Below are positions 43,529-52,687 of a DNA stretch of 64,000 nt, one piece after another. Position 1 is the first letter of the stretch, and every line of letters starts with the position of its first letter. Position numbers and translations under genes: made by a program. The DNA is from an uncultured Prevotellaceae bacterium. GTDB lineage: Bacteria > Bacteroidota > Bacteroidia > Bacteroidales > Bacteroidaceae. The DNA is taken from contig CACYQZ010000001.1 in assembly GCA_902776665.1 (NCBI GenBank), forward strand, positions 62,001-126,000, read 5' to 3'. Under the pieces are notes generated by a model. It did not search any database and was not told where the DNA came from. It saw nothing but the letters and a program-made list of their open reading frames with translations.

Positions 43529-44806
43529 TTATGATTCCCCTCGCCTCATTCTCCCCAACATTTTGCGCCAGTAATGGGGTTGAAAATATTGGGAAATTTT
43601 AAAAGGCTTTTCTCTTCTCAAATACGGTCCGAACACCGCGCAACCACTCTCGTACGACTCATACAGATAGTCAGCATCGGCTGTGATTCCCGACATTTTC
43701 CACTGGTATCCATGCTGCTCGAAATAAGCACTCATGTATGTATGGAAACAACGACGCAGATAAGCCTCTCCGACGAACTCAGGCGATGGCGGTTCAAAGC
43801 CCCTGTCAGTGGCAAACTGCTGAAATTCTTTGGTGAAAGCGATGAGATACGGCCCGAATCCCATTTCGGTCGGATAGAGCGAATAATGCGCATCGACATG
43901 AGTGATTTGCCATGGGCGAAGGCGATTGAGGCCAATCTGATAGGTGTTGAGCCACGCCTCTCGCTCCACGATGACAACGGAAAGGATTTCGGGAGCGAAC
44001 AAAATGTTATGGCTGATGGTTCCTTCGGTTGTGGCACATTCCTTCGCCTTGTGCAACAAGCAAGTCAATCCTGCCAACGAATATTCTTCTGGATAAATGA
44101 TTTGATAGCCATTGCGACTGAAAAAATCGTCCAACAACTCAGTTCCTGCCTCTGTCTTGCCTGACTTTTTCAGGAAACGACTTCGGCTGAGGAATATTTT
44201 CTCGTATTTTTCCGTTTTTTCTGACGCAGCCGCCAACAAGTTTTCCTTCACCTTGTCAAACATTCTCAGATACGCATCCGAATCATATTCAAAAGTCTTG
44301 TAGCAAAGTTCGGGAACAATGATTTCGCGATAGGCAGCAGGTTTACTCGTCAATTCCACTTTCTCCAGAATACCCAAAGCATCGAAGAAACTCCGCATAT
44401 TCTCGTGCATCTTGGTTTCGAAACCCGGACGAACGGTGAAAATGTATTTCTCCACCTCGTCATCATGGTCTAACGCATACCACAAACGACAAACCACCTC
44501 CGTCAGGAAATGCCCCCAATGCATCGGGAAATAGCCACAATAGACAACGCGCTGATCCATCACCCCACCAATGCCGTCCACAGGATATGCACGACATTCG
44601 TCGTTGATGGCCGACAAACCGACGAACTTGCCCTGCTCGTCCACCACTCCGCCTTTGTTTCCCATCGAGCGATTGCGATGGTCAAGCGACGGAAGGATGG
44701 TGCCTGCTCCGCGCCAAACCTGCTGATTCTCCTTTCGTTCTAAAGGCTTCTCATAAAGGCGGCAGAGGGCCTCGGCTTTTTTCGGACGCAAATAATTGTT
44801 CAACAT
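43529..44806 (-). CDS. Glycosyltransferase family 61 protein
   Basis: The 425-residue protein matches bacterial GT61 proteins: GYFPMHWGHFLTEVVCRLW near residue 92 (H and W conserved), KIFLSRSRF near 203, and LLHKAKECATTEGTISHNILFA (split over about 247-268), where Glu and His are family-conserved. It would use a UDP-sugar such as GlcNAc or xylose. It is longer than typical members, with a C-terminal extension of about 100 residues (FGPYLIAFTKEFQQF onward). The extension contains no known domain. Confidence 0.85.
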   Translation of the reverse strand: MLNNYLRPKKAEALCRLYEKPLERKENQQVWRGAGTILPSLDHRNRSMGNKGGVVDEQGKFVGLSAINDECRAYPVDGIGGVMDQRVVYCGYFPMHWGHFLTEVVCRLWYALDHDDEVEKYIFTVRPGFETKMHENMRSFFDALGILEKVELTSKPAAYREIIVPELCYKTFEYDSDAYLRMFDKVKENLLAAASEKTEKYEKIFLSRSRFLKKSGKTEAGTELLDDFFSRNGYQIIYPEEYSLAGLTCLLHKAKECATTEGTISHNILFAPEILSVVIVEREAWLNTYQIGLNRLRPWQITHVDAHYSLYPTEMGFGPYLIAFTKEFQQFATDRGFEPPSPEFVGEAYLRRCFHTYMSAYFEQHGYQWKMSGITADADYLYESYESGCAVFGPYLRREKPFKISQYFQPHYWRKMLGRMRRGES

Positions 44807-44828
44807 CAGTTTTCAGAAACAGACTTTT

Positions 44829-45935
44829 TTATTTCTCTTTTGAGCCAAACACCTCTTCCAAGACTTCTTCAGTATCTTCGCCAAAAATCGGTCCATTACT
44901 GAATTGGTGCAGTTCCGGCTCACCGTATGCTGAATTCATTTCGACAAGAACAGGTTCACCATTTTTATCAACAGCGATATCCCATGAAACCAAACGGAAA
45001 TGTGGAATGGTGGGAGCAATCTTCTTTACCATCTTAATGACCTCTGAAAAGTTCGGAATCAACGTATTCTCAAACACATAGCCATTATCAGGGTGCTTAT
45101 CGACACGATTTCCTTTCCTGTCATAAGCGTATTTTTTTAACCTCCCGTCGTTGTCGATTCCACACGAAACGCCTCCTGTCCCCCAGTTGTCGAGTTTGTT
45201 GCCATTTCTTCCAATGCGCAATACCGAAGAACAAATCTTCACCGTTCCATCTCGCATCAGCAAGGATACAACCCTGAGAGTATTCACACTACTCTCATTG
45301 ATTTTCGCTAATACCTCATGCTGAACGATGGCTTCCTGTATCACGAAATCATATCGACTACTGAAGATCCATTCGATGGTCGAGAAATCAGTCTTTTTCG
45401 GATTGAAATAGGTTACACCAGAACCGCAGCCAAAATAAGCATCAGCATTCTTAATGAACAAATCTGTCGGAGAGTTCAAAATTTGCTGTTTTACAAATTC
45501 TTTCGTAACGATTTTGTCATTTTCGTCATACCAGAAGTTATTCAAGCGATAAAAAACGCTCTTTGGCATTTTTACGTTGGGGAACATCCTCGTGTAATAA
45601 CACTTATTGTCAAGGTACTTGTCGAGAGTCCAATTGTTAAAAAACGGATCGATGTAAGCATACCAAATTGGATCTGGAATATTTCTCACATCGAAAACAC
45701 CTGTTTTTTCCAGATAATGGGTATGGGCGACATAGGTGGACTTATCAACCTTAAAGTACTTGGAAAAATAATCTTTGATTTGCTTCTTTTGTTCCTCTGA
45801 AAGTGGTGCACTTCCGTTGCATTTTGAGGCAAATGTTTTCGTTTCGCTATATAAACGATATTTTACCTTGGTCTTTTGATAATTTGACAAAACCCACTTC
45901 TCAAATTTCACTCCATAATGTTTAATAAAATCCAT
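44829..45935 (-). CDS. Sugar-transfer-associated ATP-grasp protein (PF14397-like)
   Basis: The 368-residue protein has an ATP-grasp C-terminal half: FVIQEAIVQHE near 195, INESSVNTLRVVSLL near 210, and VSWDIAVDKNGEPVLVEMN (about 318-336) with Glu/Asn metal ligands. It resembles the ATPgrasp_ST family seen in polysaccharide loci. It could ligate a carboxylate to an amine on a sugar. It lies 31 bases after the second TupA-like gene, forming one unit with it. This is the fourth ATP-grasp gene of the locus by type. Confidence 0.82.
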   Translation of the reverse strand: MDFIKHYGVKFEKWVLSNYQKTKVKYRLYSETKTFASKCNGSAPLSEEQKKQIKDYFSKYFKVDKSTYVAHTHYLEKTGVFDVRNIPDPIWYAYIDPFFNNWTLDKYLDNKCYYTRMFPNVKMPKSVFYRLNNFWYDENDKIVTKEFVKQQILNSPTDLFIKNADAYFGCGSGVTYFNPKKTDFSTIEWIFSSRYDFVIQEAIVQHEVLAKINESSVNTLRVVSLLMRDGTVKICSSVLRIGRNGNKLDNWGTGGVSCGIDNDGRLKKYAYDRKGNRVDKHPDNGYVFENTLIPNFSEVIKMVKKIAPTIPHFRLVSWDIAVDKNGEPVLVEMNSAYGEPELHQFSNGPIFGEDTEEVLEEVFGSKEK

Positions 45936-45966
45936 AACCTTTAACTATTAAAAATCCTATCAATGA

Positions 45967-46926
45967 TTATTCACAATACTTTTTGTAGGCCTCCCGAACC
46001 TCTTTCCATCCGTATTTCTTCGGATACGACTTATCCATCGGAACCCAACTACCCATCTTCAGGTTAAATTCTTCCGGCTCCACGATGATATATCCAGCAC
46101 AGTGGAAGAACGTGATTTCGCCGAAATAGATTTTCCCATCGACATTGTAGAAGTCAACTCTGCAATGTGGGAAGGGTTTCGACAAGATTCGGGCATACTC
46201 CACCATCAAATCGTAATTCTCGGGCTTCTTAATCTCGAAAGTTGGCTCGTGTTTCCGATTGATGGTGACATCCAACGGATTGAAGTCGATGTCGTAGTTA
46301 AACCAATGGCTAAATTCCGCATGGCTTCCATCTTCGTTGCAGACCTCTGTATCGACAAACAGCAATTTGGGTTCACCCTCGAAACAGAAGAATTTCCAGT
46401 CAATCAAGCCACTCCCATCTGACGGGCGCAGGACTTTCTCTGCCAAGATATAGGGTTTGATGTGCTTGTAGTTGTACTCGCGGCCATGCCAGTAAAAATT
46501 GTCTTTCAGCAAGGATGAAAACAGCGGACGGATGGCTTCTCTGTCAAACGTACTCTTATGGCAAATCAGGTTTCCACCAGAAGTGTTATTAACTTTCAAG
46601 AAAAATTCTTCCACGGGAATCTCATCCAAATTGATGGCATCCACCGAGTCGTAATGGCCATAGCAGTCTATCAAAATGTCTTTCAGACCGCATTTCTCCA
46701 CATATTTCCTCACTTCCCACTTATCGCTGCACGGTGTCATCAGCGGATTGAAATAATGGTATTTCATCCACCACAGCTTGTCAGCGAAAGTTTTGGGATT
46801 TTTCAAATTCAGGAATCTTCCCTTCCTTTTGTAATACGTCACTTGGGCATAAATCCATTCCGGAATCAGCATCCGAAGACGATATTGCAGGTTTTTCATA
46901 CGATAATACAGATTACTTTTTTTCAT
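45967..46926 (-). CDS. TupA-like ATP-grasp protein (second copy)
   Basis: The 319-residue protein aligns by motif with the other two TupA-like proteins: NPKTFADKLWWMKYHY near residue 43, FFLKVNNTSGGNLICHK near 108, and RVDFYNVDGKIYFGEITF near 252. It overlaps the preceding GT4 gene by 14 bases from the ATG at 46926; an in-frame ATG at 46899 is the alternative start. Unlike the other two it is not next to a CapA-like gene and lies instead before the ATPgrasp_ST gene. Confidence 0.83.
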   Translation of the reverse strand: MKKSNLYYRMKNLQYRLRMLIPEWIYAQVTYYKRKGRFLNLKNPKTFADKLWWMKYHYFNPLMTPCSDKWEVRKYVEKCGLKDILIDCYGHYDSVDAINLDEIPVEEFFLKVNNTSGGNLICHKSTFDREAIRPLFSSLLKDNFYWHGREYNYKHIKPYILAEKVLRPSDGSGLIDWKFFCFEGEPKLLFVDTEVCNEDGSHAEFSHWFNYDIDFNPLDVTINRKHEPTFEIKKPENYDLMVEYARILSKPFPHCRVDFYNVDGKIYFGEITFFHCAGYIIVEPEEFNLKMGSWVPMDKSYPKKYGWKEVREAYKKYCE

Positions 46927-47980
46927 AAACTACTGATTTTATGACATTTTCCCATTCATTGGCAATGGTTTGCAAATTAAACAACTCTCTTTTTTGCATA
47001 TTTCTCTCCCCCATTTCTTTCATCAAGACCTCGTTCCCCAGCATTTTTCTCAACGCGATGACCAATTGTGTTTCATCTCCAATCGGCGTGATAAATCCTG
47101 TCTTTCCGTCATCAACCAACTCCTCTGCGCCCGACACGTTCGTGGTAATCACCGGCACCCCCACGCAAACTGCTTCTATCAGGGCATTGCTCATTCCTTC
47201 GGCATTGGTTGACATACAGAACAATTTTGCGCTTCGCAGTTCCTCAATTACTTCATTCGAACGCCCTGCCAACAATACGCTTTCAGACAAGTTCAAACTA
47301 TCTATCTGCGACTGCAAATCTTCCCGCAGCGGCCCTTCTCCAAATATAACGAGTTGGTAATCAGGAAATTCCACTTTAATTATCGCAAAGGCATTGATCA
47401 ACATCGGAAAATTCTTCTGGGGTGCCAGTCTCCCCACTGAAACGATTTTATTCTGCTTCGCCTTCGGAACCAACGAATCCTCGAACACCTTTTCGTTCAC
47501 TGGATTGTAGATGACGGTTGTACGCTTTTGCAGGGCTTTCGAATAACACGATTTGATGTCTTCCGTTTGTACCACCAAATGGGTCGTCAGCCTCAAAAAT
47601 AGCCATCGAATGGTCTTGAATAGAAAATCTGATGCACGGGGGTCGTAACGCTCCGAGGAAATGACGGGAACGCCCGAGCCCATCAAAGACACCAATGTCA
47701 CGCTGTACACATCCGTCATAAATGGCAGAACAGCATCTGGCCGGGTTGTTTTCACATACTTCCTCAACCACAGCATTTTCTTCCCAATGAACGACGTGCC
47801 TGCTTCCTCCTCCGCGAAAACCACCTTCACCTGCTCGTCAATCGGATAAAACACGACATGGCGATTTAGGCAGACGATTTCCACTTGGTGTCCACGATGA
47901 GATAATTCGTTGGCAAGCAGGGAAATGACGCGCTCTGTTCCGCCGGAACTCAATGTTGATGTTACAAACAATAGTTTCAT
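46913..47980 (-). CDS. Glycosyltransferase family 4
   Basis: The start is the ATG at 47980 (MKLLFVTSTLSSGGTERV); its A is also the last base of the upstream polymerase stop (TAATG), so the genes are coupled. The 355-residue GT-B protein has IVSVGRLAPQKNFPMLINAF near 180 and NAEGMSNALIEAVCVGVPVI near 270, with the E-x7-E site. It adds one sugar to the repeat unit. The donor is unknown. Confidence 0.92.
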   Translation of the reverse strand: MKLLFVTSTLSSGGTERVISLLANELSHRGHQVEIVCLNRHVVFYPIDEQVKVVFAEEEAGTSFIGKKMLWLRKYVKTTRPDAVLPFMTDVYSVTLVSLMGSGVPVISSERYDPRASDFLFKTIRWLFLRLTTHLVVQTEDIKSCYSKALQKRTTVIYNPVNEKVFEDSLVPKAKQNKIVSVGRLAPQKNFPMLINAFAIIKVEFPDYQLVIFGEGPLREDLQSQIDSLNLSESVLLAGRSNEVIEELRSAKLFCMSTNAEGMSNALIEAVCVGVPVITTNVSGAEELVDDGKTGFITPIGDETQLVIALRKMLGNEVLMKEMGERNMQKRELFNLQTIANEWENVIKSVVYEKK

Positions 47981-49068
47981 TAATAAACATTCCAAATATG
48001 TGAAATAATCGATGGCCAGTTCATATAAAACATAAATAGGAGGCCAGCCCCAATGATTGCATGCAGAATGATGTATTCGTCTTTTTTAAACAGTTTGAAA
48101 AACAATGGAATAATCATACATTCATACGTGGCAAACAGTGTAGATGTTCGCCCCGCCACGACTGCATATTGACACAAAACGATTAACATCACTGTACTCA
48201 TAAAATAAGCATTTCGGAAGACATAGTAGTAAGGCGTAGCTTTCTTTAGACGTTCTTCGTAATAAGTAAACATAAGCAAAACGATAGTTTGAAACCATAT
48301 AACAGGATTGGTCAAGTCGTTAGCATAGGCTTTCTCTGAACCTTCACGCATATAGTCATCTGCCATATTCATGATATAGTCCGAACTCGTCACCCATGAC
48401 CTCACAACTCCACCGAAGAATTGGGCCATAATCATAGAAATAATTATTCCCCAATAAATCTGTTTTTGGGAAAAAGAATATCCACGTACACATAGGAACA
48501 ATAATGGAGCCGCAACTAGAGAGCTGTGATGTAAATTATAACAAAGAAGTAAGACGAAGAAATACGCCCACCACTTCTTCTCTTTAACTAAATAAGTAAA
48601 TGAGATAATAATCGCTATGGCAAGACAAGAACGAATTTGCATCATATTTCTTCCTATCATAAAGCGAGAGATATAGATGCACAAACCTAACATCGGGTAT
48701 ATGCTATAACGCTGTAATCCTTTGTATATAAAATAAAAACTTAGCAGAGAAACAACAACAAGATATGTCGTGCTATTATCTGTAAAAGATTTGATGATGA
48801 CGACCAAAAAGTGGAAACCACCTTCAACGTATCCAATGATAGGGTCGGAAAAAGAGAAATTGAAAATATCATTAGCGAAAAGGAAATCAGTAATATAAGT
48901 AAACGTATCGCTCCACAACATGGGGTCACGCGCTCCTGCAAAATAAGCCAACACCAAACATGAAAGCAACAGGATGACGTTTCGCATCTTCTTGTCTTGT
49001 GCATCTGCTGCCATCGAAAAAAGATAAAAGGCGACAAATGCAACAAATACGTATAGTTTAGGTATCAT
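47980..49068 (-). CDS. wzy: EpsG-family polysaccharide polymerase (Wzy)
   Basis: The 362-residue protein has about ten membrane spans. The phrase LAYFAGARDPMLWSDTFTYI near residue 40 is the EpsG-family signature (GxRxxxxxDxxxY), and QIRSCLAIAII near 155 is typical of this family. It would polymerise lipid-linked repeat units on the periplasmic side with Wzc. It is the only polymerase candidate of this type in the window. No Wzx flippase is seen among its neighbours. Confidence 0.85.
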   Translation of the reverse strand: MIPKLYVFVAFVAFYLFSMAADAQDKKMRNVILLLSCLVLAYFAGARDPMLWSDTFTYITDFLFANDIFNFSFSDPIIGYVEGGFHFLVVIIKSFTDNSTTYLVVVSLLSFYFIYKGLQRYSIYPMLGLCIYISRFMIGRNMMQIRSCLAIAIIISFTYLVKEKKWWAYFFVLLLCYNLHHSSLVAAPLLFLCVRGYSFSQKQIYWGIIISMIMAQFFGGVVRSWVTSSDYIMNMADDYMREGSEKAYANDLTNPVIWFQTIVLLMFTYYEERLKKATPYYYVFRNAYFMSTVMLIVLCQYAVVAGRTSTLFATYECMIIPLFFKLFKKDEYIILHAIIGAGLLFMFYMNWPSIISHIWNVY

Positions 49069-49073
49069 AATTT

Positions 49074-49643
49074 TTAAATATTATTACGTTGAATAATCTT
49101 TGCTTTGGAACCAACTACGGTGCAATTATCGGGAACATCTTCCACCACAATGGCTCCTGCCCCGATTTTTACATTGTTGCCAACGCGAACGCCACCGAGA
49201 ATCTTGGCATCGGCACCAATAAACACGTTGTCACCAATGACGGGCATCATTTCTAAGTCGTTCGCGACACCTATCGTCACTCCATGATACATCGTGCAGT
49301 TTCTTCCAATTTTTGCACCTCCGTTCAGCACCACGCCAAATCCATGCATCAGAACCCAACCGCCACCAATCTCACAGCCCTCAAACGAATAGCACTTGAT
49401 GTCGGGTAGCAAAAGACTAAGCAACACCCTAATTTTACCTATCCTTAGGTAGAATTGGGCGCGAAAATCCTTTTGGTTTACTAACAACCATATCAGTCTA
49501 TTGAGACACCCCTTTTTTTTCAAAAAGGGCCTATATGTACTCCATGCAACCGTATCCTCATCAATTTCTTTGCACTTTCCCAAACAAAAATAGAACAATA
49601 GATGAGGTAGCAATAATGGAAATAACAATAAATGTTTAATCAT
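49074..49643 (-). CDS. Serine O-acetyltransferase-like hexapeptide acetyltransferase
   Basis: I choose the ATG at 49643 (MIKHLLLFP); the longer form would begin at a TTG. The 189-residue protein has an N-terminal hydrophobic segment and a left-handed beta-helix with IGRNCTMYHGVTIG, VIGDNVFIGADAKILGGVRVG and IGAGAIVVEDVPDN (each broken over about 110-175). It resembles small serine-acetyltransferase-like enzymes of capsule loci and may O-acetylate a sugar. Its start overlaps an orphan coding tail (ATGATTAA). Confidence 0.85.
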   Translation of the reverse strand: MIKHLLLFPLLLPHLLFYFCLGKCKEIDEDTVAWSTYRPFLKKKGCLNRLIWLLVNQKDFRAQFYLRIGKIRVLLSLLLPDIKCYSFEGCEIGGGWVLMHGFGVVLNGGAKIGRNCTMYHGVTIGVANDLEMMPVIGDNVFIGADAKILGGVRVGNNVKIGAGAIVVEDVPDNCTVVGSKAKIIQRNNI

Positions 49644-49794
49644 CTTTCGCAAGGTTTTTTATATCATTTTCTGCCGTAACGGAATCAAATACCGACAAAA
49701 ACTGTTCATATTCAAAAAATGTGTCAAGTTTGACATTACCGACGCTATTAACTATTTTACACTTATTCCATTTTGGTTTATTGTTATAATAGCA
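49636..49794 (-). pseudogene. Orphan coding tail of a lost gene
   Basis: A frame open for 52 codons runs from a TAA at 49797-49795 to a TAA at 49638-49636. It has no start codon but reads as real protein end (VKLDTFFEYEQFLSVFDSV, then NDIKNLAKDD). Its stop lies inside the first codons of the acetyltransferase gene (ATGATTAA), the usual sign of translational coupling. The 5' end overlaps the last 43 bases of the DUF6625 gene in another frame, as if that gene replaced its front part. The parent family is not recognised. Confidence 0.5.
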
Positions 49795-50687
49795 TTAGAA
49801 AGTGAAAAATCAAAATTGTCCGGAATCTTATATATATTTTCTCCCTTCCAATAAGAACCATTCTTCATCAAATAGAAATGGAGATAGTTATCACCTACGT
49901 TGTCAGGAATGCCGAAAACACTTCGAGGTGGTATTAGACGGCCATCGTGGATATTATATTTCCATTCTGCACCCTTTATAAAATCAAGCGTAGAATACGC
50001 TTCTACAAAAAACAATCTTGGAGTAAGCCATTGAGTCCTATTAAGAAAAATTTGATGACTTTTATACATTTTATTAGTTAACTTATTAATGCCATGAAAA
50101 AAGAAAAAACGATATATGTGAAGCAATGGGTGTATTAACTTCGAAAAATCAGATTCATCAATCCAAAGATTGTCTTCACTTTCGAGTTTCTTTTTCCATT
50201 TTTTTACTCTGTACCCTATAGTAGTGTACTTGCTATTTTTCCTTATTAACGTAAAATGACCACTCAAATGAATTGAATGACTTGTAATAACGTCATATTT
50301 AGCTAGAGTTTGTTCGTTTACATATAAAGACATATCACCATAAATTAAATCTATATCTGCAAATCCCCAAAAATCATAATCCTTGATGTCCTCTTTATGA
50401 ATAATACCATAAAAGGGTTTAACATCGCATAATTTTCTCGCATGATTTGGATGAAATCGAATTCCCAACACTTCAGAAACTTTATTACAATATTCTGTGA
50501 ATGTAGTTCTTACAAAATGAGTATTAGGATATATTTGAGCAGGAATATCACAATCTGTAAAATAAAGAAAATCTATTTGAGGATTCTTACTACAACTATA
50601 AAGATAAAGATTAAAATACTCTGGCCACTTACCAAAATATGGTATAATTATTGCCACTTTAAATTTATACTCTTGATTTTTATTCAT
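49752..50687 (-). CDS. DUF6625-type glycosyltransferase-like protein
   Basis: The 311-residue protein opens VAIIIPYFGKWPEYFNLYL (11-29) and carries WGFADIDLIYGD (107-118), a DxD-like metal site of GT-A enzymes. This matches DUF6625 proteins of polysaccharide loci. It is markedly AT-rich compared with most of the locus, which suggests recent acquisition. It ends over an orphan coding tail of another gene. The sugar is unknown. Confidence 0.78.
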   Translation of the reverse strand: MNKNQEYKFKVAIIIPYFGKWPEYFNLYLYSCSKNPQIDFLYFTDCDIPAQIYPNTHFVRTTFTEYCNKVSEVLGIRFHPNHARKLCDVKPFYGIIHKEDIKDYDFWGFADIDLIYGDMSLYVNEQTLAKYDVITSHSIHLSGHFTLIRKNSKYTTIGYRVKKWKKKLESEDNLWIDESDFSKLIHPLLHIYRFFFFHGINKLTNKMYKSHQIFLNRTQWLTPRLFFVEAYSTLDFIKGAEWKYNIHDGRLIPPRSVFGIPDNVGDNYLHFYLMKNGSYWKGENIYKIPDNFDFSLSNAIITINQNGISVK

Positions 50688-50698
50688 ATCATTTTTAT

Positions 50699-51661
50699 TT
50701 ACTTTTCCGGGGAGAGTCCCGTCATTTTTAGCTTCAACTCAACAAGGAAACGGTGGATTTTATGATCCGACGACGTATTCCGATGCTCATACTGCAGGAA
50801 CTTGTCGAACGTCTTCCACGATTTTCCCCAGCACGCAGAACCGCGCTGATGCTTCTTCTCATAATTCCCGTAAGCACGGCTCCAATAGTGATTGCACTGG
50901 ATGTCGGCCTTTTTCTTCATACGGTGCACCTCCCAAACGACAAACTTGCCAAATTGATTGATGGGTGGTACCTTCAAACGACCATAGCGACACAGGAAAT
51001 AATGCATCATATCGACCTTGAAATAACCGATGTCGTAATTGGTGTTGTAGAACAATTTTCCGCGGCTCACCAAATTCGGCCAACAATTCGTGTATTGTTC
51101 TATCTGCAACTGATTCTCGTCATGCTCCAAACGTCCCGACGTGCCAAACATCTTCCAATAGACCAACACCAGCGGATAATTCTTGAATCGCTGCAGCCAA
51201 TCCTGCAAATTTGTGTGTTTATAGGGCACGAAAAACTCGTCCAAATCCAAGAAAGAGCACCAAGTCGTCTCCTCCCGATAGTTTTCATACCAATGTTTAT
51301 ATGCCGTAATCTGCCCTGGAGTTTCCGGCCATTCGGTCAGCGTCACCGTCCCATTGTCCACGTATGGCTGCAACACCTCGCGAAAATGGTCGGTGGAATT
51401 GTTGTTATACAGGTAGAAATGCTCCACCCCCACCAACAGATGGTACTCAATCCATTCCTTCAAATACGGCGCCTCGTTCTTGAAAATGGCACACAGCACC
51501 AAGCCAAATTTCGTATTCCTCGGCTTTCTGGCGAAGAATTTGAAAATCAACTTGTAAACCAAGCCTAACGCCAAGGTCATCAAATATTTCCCGCAATATG
51601 AAAGGGTCCAACGATGTGAATCTCCTTGCCAAAATGCACTATTGTTCTCCATTTTATTCAT
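50699..51661 (-). CDS. Glycosyltransferase family 92 protein
   Basis: The 320-residue protein has one N-terminal hydrophobic segment and the GT92 signature: CAIFKNEAPYLKEWIEYHL (57-75), EHFYLYNNNSTD (80-91) and the metal site LDLDEFF (138-144). A conserved late EVHRMK and HYWSRA pair lies near 248 and 264. GT92 enzymes often add galactose. Start at 51661; an in-frame ATG at 51652 is also possible. It lies 6 bases after the acyltransferase gene. Confidence 0.88.
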   Translation of the reverse strand: MNKMENNSAFWQGDSHRWTLSYCGKYLMTLALGLVYKLIFKFFARKPRNTKFGLVLCAIFKNEAPYLKEWIEYHLLVGVEHFYLYNNNSTDHFREVLQPYVDNGTVTLTEWPETPGQITAYKHWYENYREETTWCSFLDLDEFFVPYKHTNLQDWLQRFKNYPLVLVYWKMFGTSGRLEHDENQLQIEQYTNCWPNLVSRGKLFYNTNYDIGYFKVDMMHYFLCRYGRLKVPPINQFGKFVVWEVHRMKKKADIQCNHYWSRAYGNYEKKHQRGSACWGKSWKTFDKFLQYEHRNTSSDHKIHRFLVELKLKMTGLSPEK

Positions 51662-51667
51662 ATTTAA

Positions 51668-52687
51668 TTACCGTTTTTTCGCGATAAGATTCCACGACAA
51701 GATTCTGACTTTATCTAACAATATTCCGATAGCAAACACAGCCACGCTGAATACAATACTATACAACAAATACGTCCAATAAGAATGGGTCTGATAGTAT
51801 TGGCTCAGATGGGCTTTGAAATCTGGGAAAATATAATTGGCCGTATGCAATAAATATACTGCGAAACATGATTTTGCCACCCAATTGACAACAAATGACT
51901 GTATCTTCAGTTTTGAGAAAAACAGCAGTAATGACAACGACGCCAATACCACGAAGGGAGAATCATAGTAAAAAAATTCTTTGGCTTCAAGTGGCATCAA
52001 CATGTATGGTATGCCAAACATTACAAATATAATTGTAAGAAATGTAAAAAATACATATAAAAAAAGCAATGCCAGTGTCTTTAATTGTATGCTATCCGAT
52101 ACATGTAACTTGAAGAATCTTGCCAACAAATATAATCCAATAAATGACATCGTACAATATCCCTTTGCCATCCAATCAACAAAATGAAATAGCCAGTTGA
52201 AAGATGTAAAGGCATAGAAAGCAACCAAAACCATCATATATTCTCTTTTTGTTGCTTTCTCGCAAAATGCATTTAATATAGGAGACAGTAAATACAACAA
52301 AATATACGATTTCACGAACCACCACATATTATACAAACGAATCGTCCTTAGTATTTCTGCCATACTGAGATTTCCCTGTTGCACATAACCGTAAACGAGA
52401 CAAACCATCATAAAAAAGGCCAATTGGAACAAAAGTTCAATGAATTTTCCTTTCTTGGGCTTGATGCCATACCATCCAGAAATTAGCACAAAGAGATTAA
52501 CACATACAACGGTTATTGCCTGAACCGTCAAACGACTAAACGAAATTGCAAATTCCGAAGAAAAATGATCCTCATTTGGCAACCCTATGGAAAAATCATT
52601 CGTGTGTATCATCACAACAAAAAACATTGCAACGATACGCAACAATTCCATATTGGAATCCCGAACTTTCTTAAAATGATTATTCAT
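51668..52687 (-). CDS. Acyltransferase family 3 membrane protein
   Basis: The 339-residue protein has about ten membrane spans and the acyltransferase-3 opening ELLRIVAMFFVVMIHTND, with Arg17 and His28 as the conserved pair. It would O-acetylate a sugar of the polysaccharide. It starts 8 bases inside the upstream DUF6056 gene. A second complete copy is at 62740 and a third fragment at 55955. Confidence 0.9.
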   Translation of the reverse strand: MNNHFKKVRDSNMELLRIVAMFFVVMIHTNDFSIGLPNEDHFSSEFAISFSRLTVQAITVVCVNLFVLISGWYGIKPKKGKFIELLFQLAFFMMVCLVYGYVQQGNLSMAEILRTIRLYNMWWFVKSYILLYLLSPILNAFCEKATKREYMMVLVAFYAFTSFNWLFHFVDWMAKGYCTMSFIGLYLLARFFKLHVSDSIQLKTLALLFLYVFFTFLTIIFVMFGIPYMLMPLEAKEFFYYDSPFVVLASLSLLLFFSKLKIQSFVVNWVAKSCFAVYLLHTANYIFPDFKAHLSQYYQTHSYWTYLLYSIVFSVAVFAIGILLDKVRILSWNLIAKKR

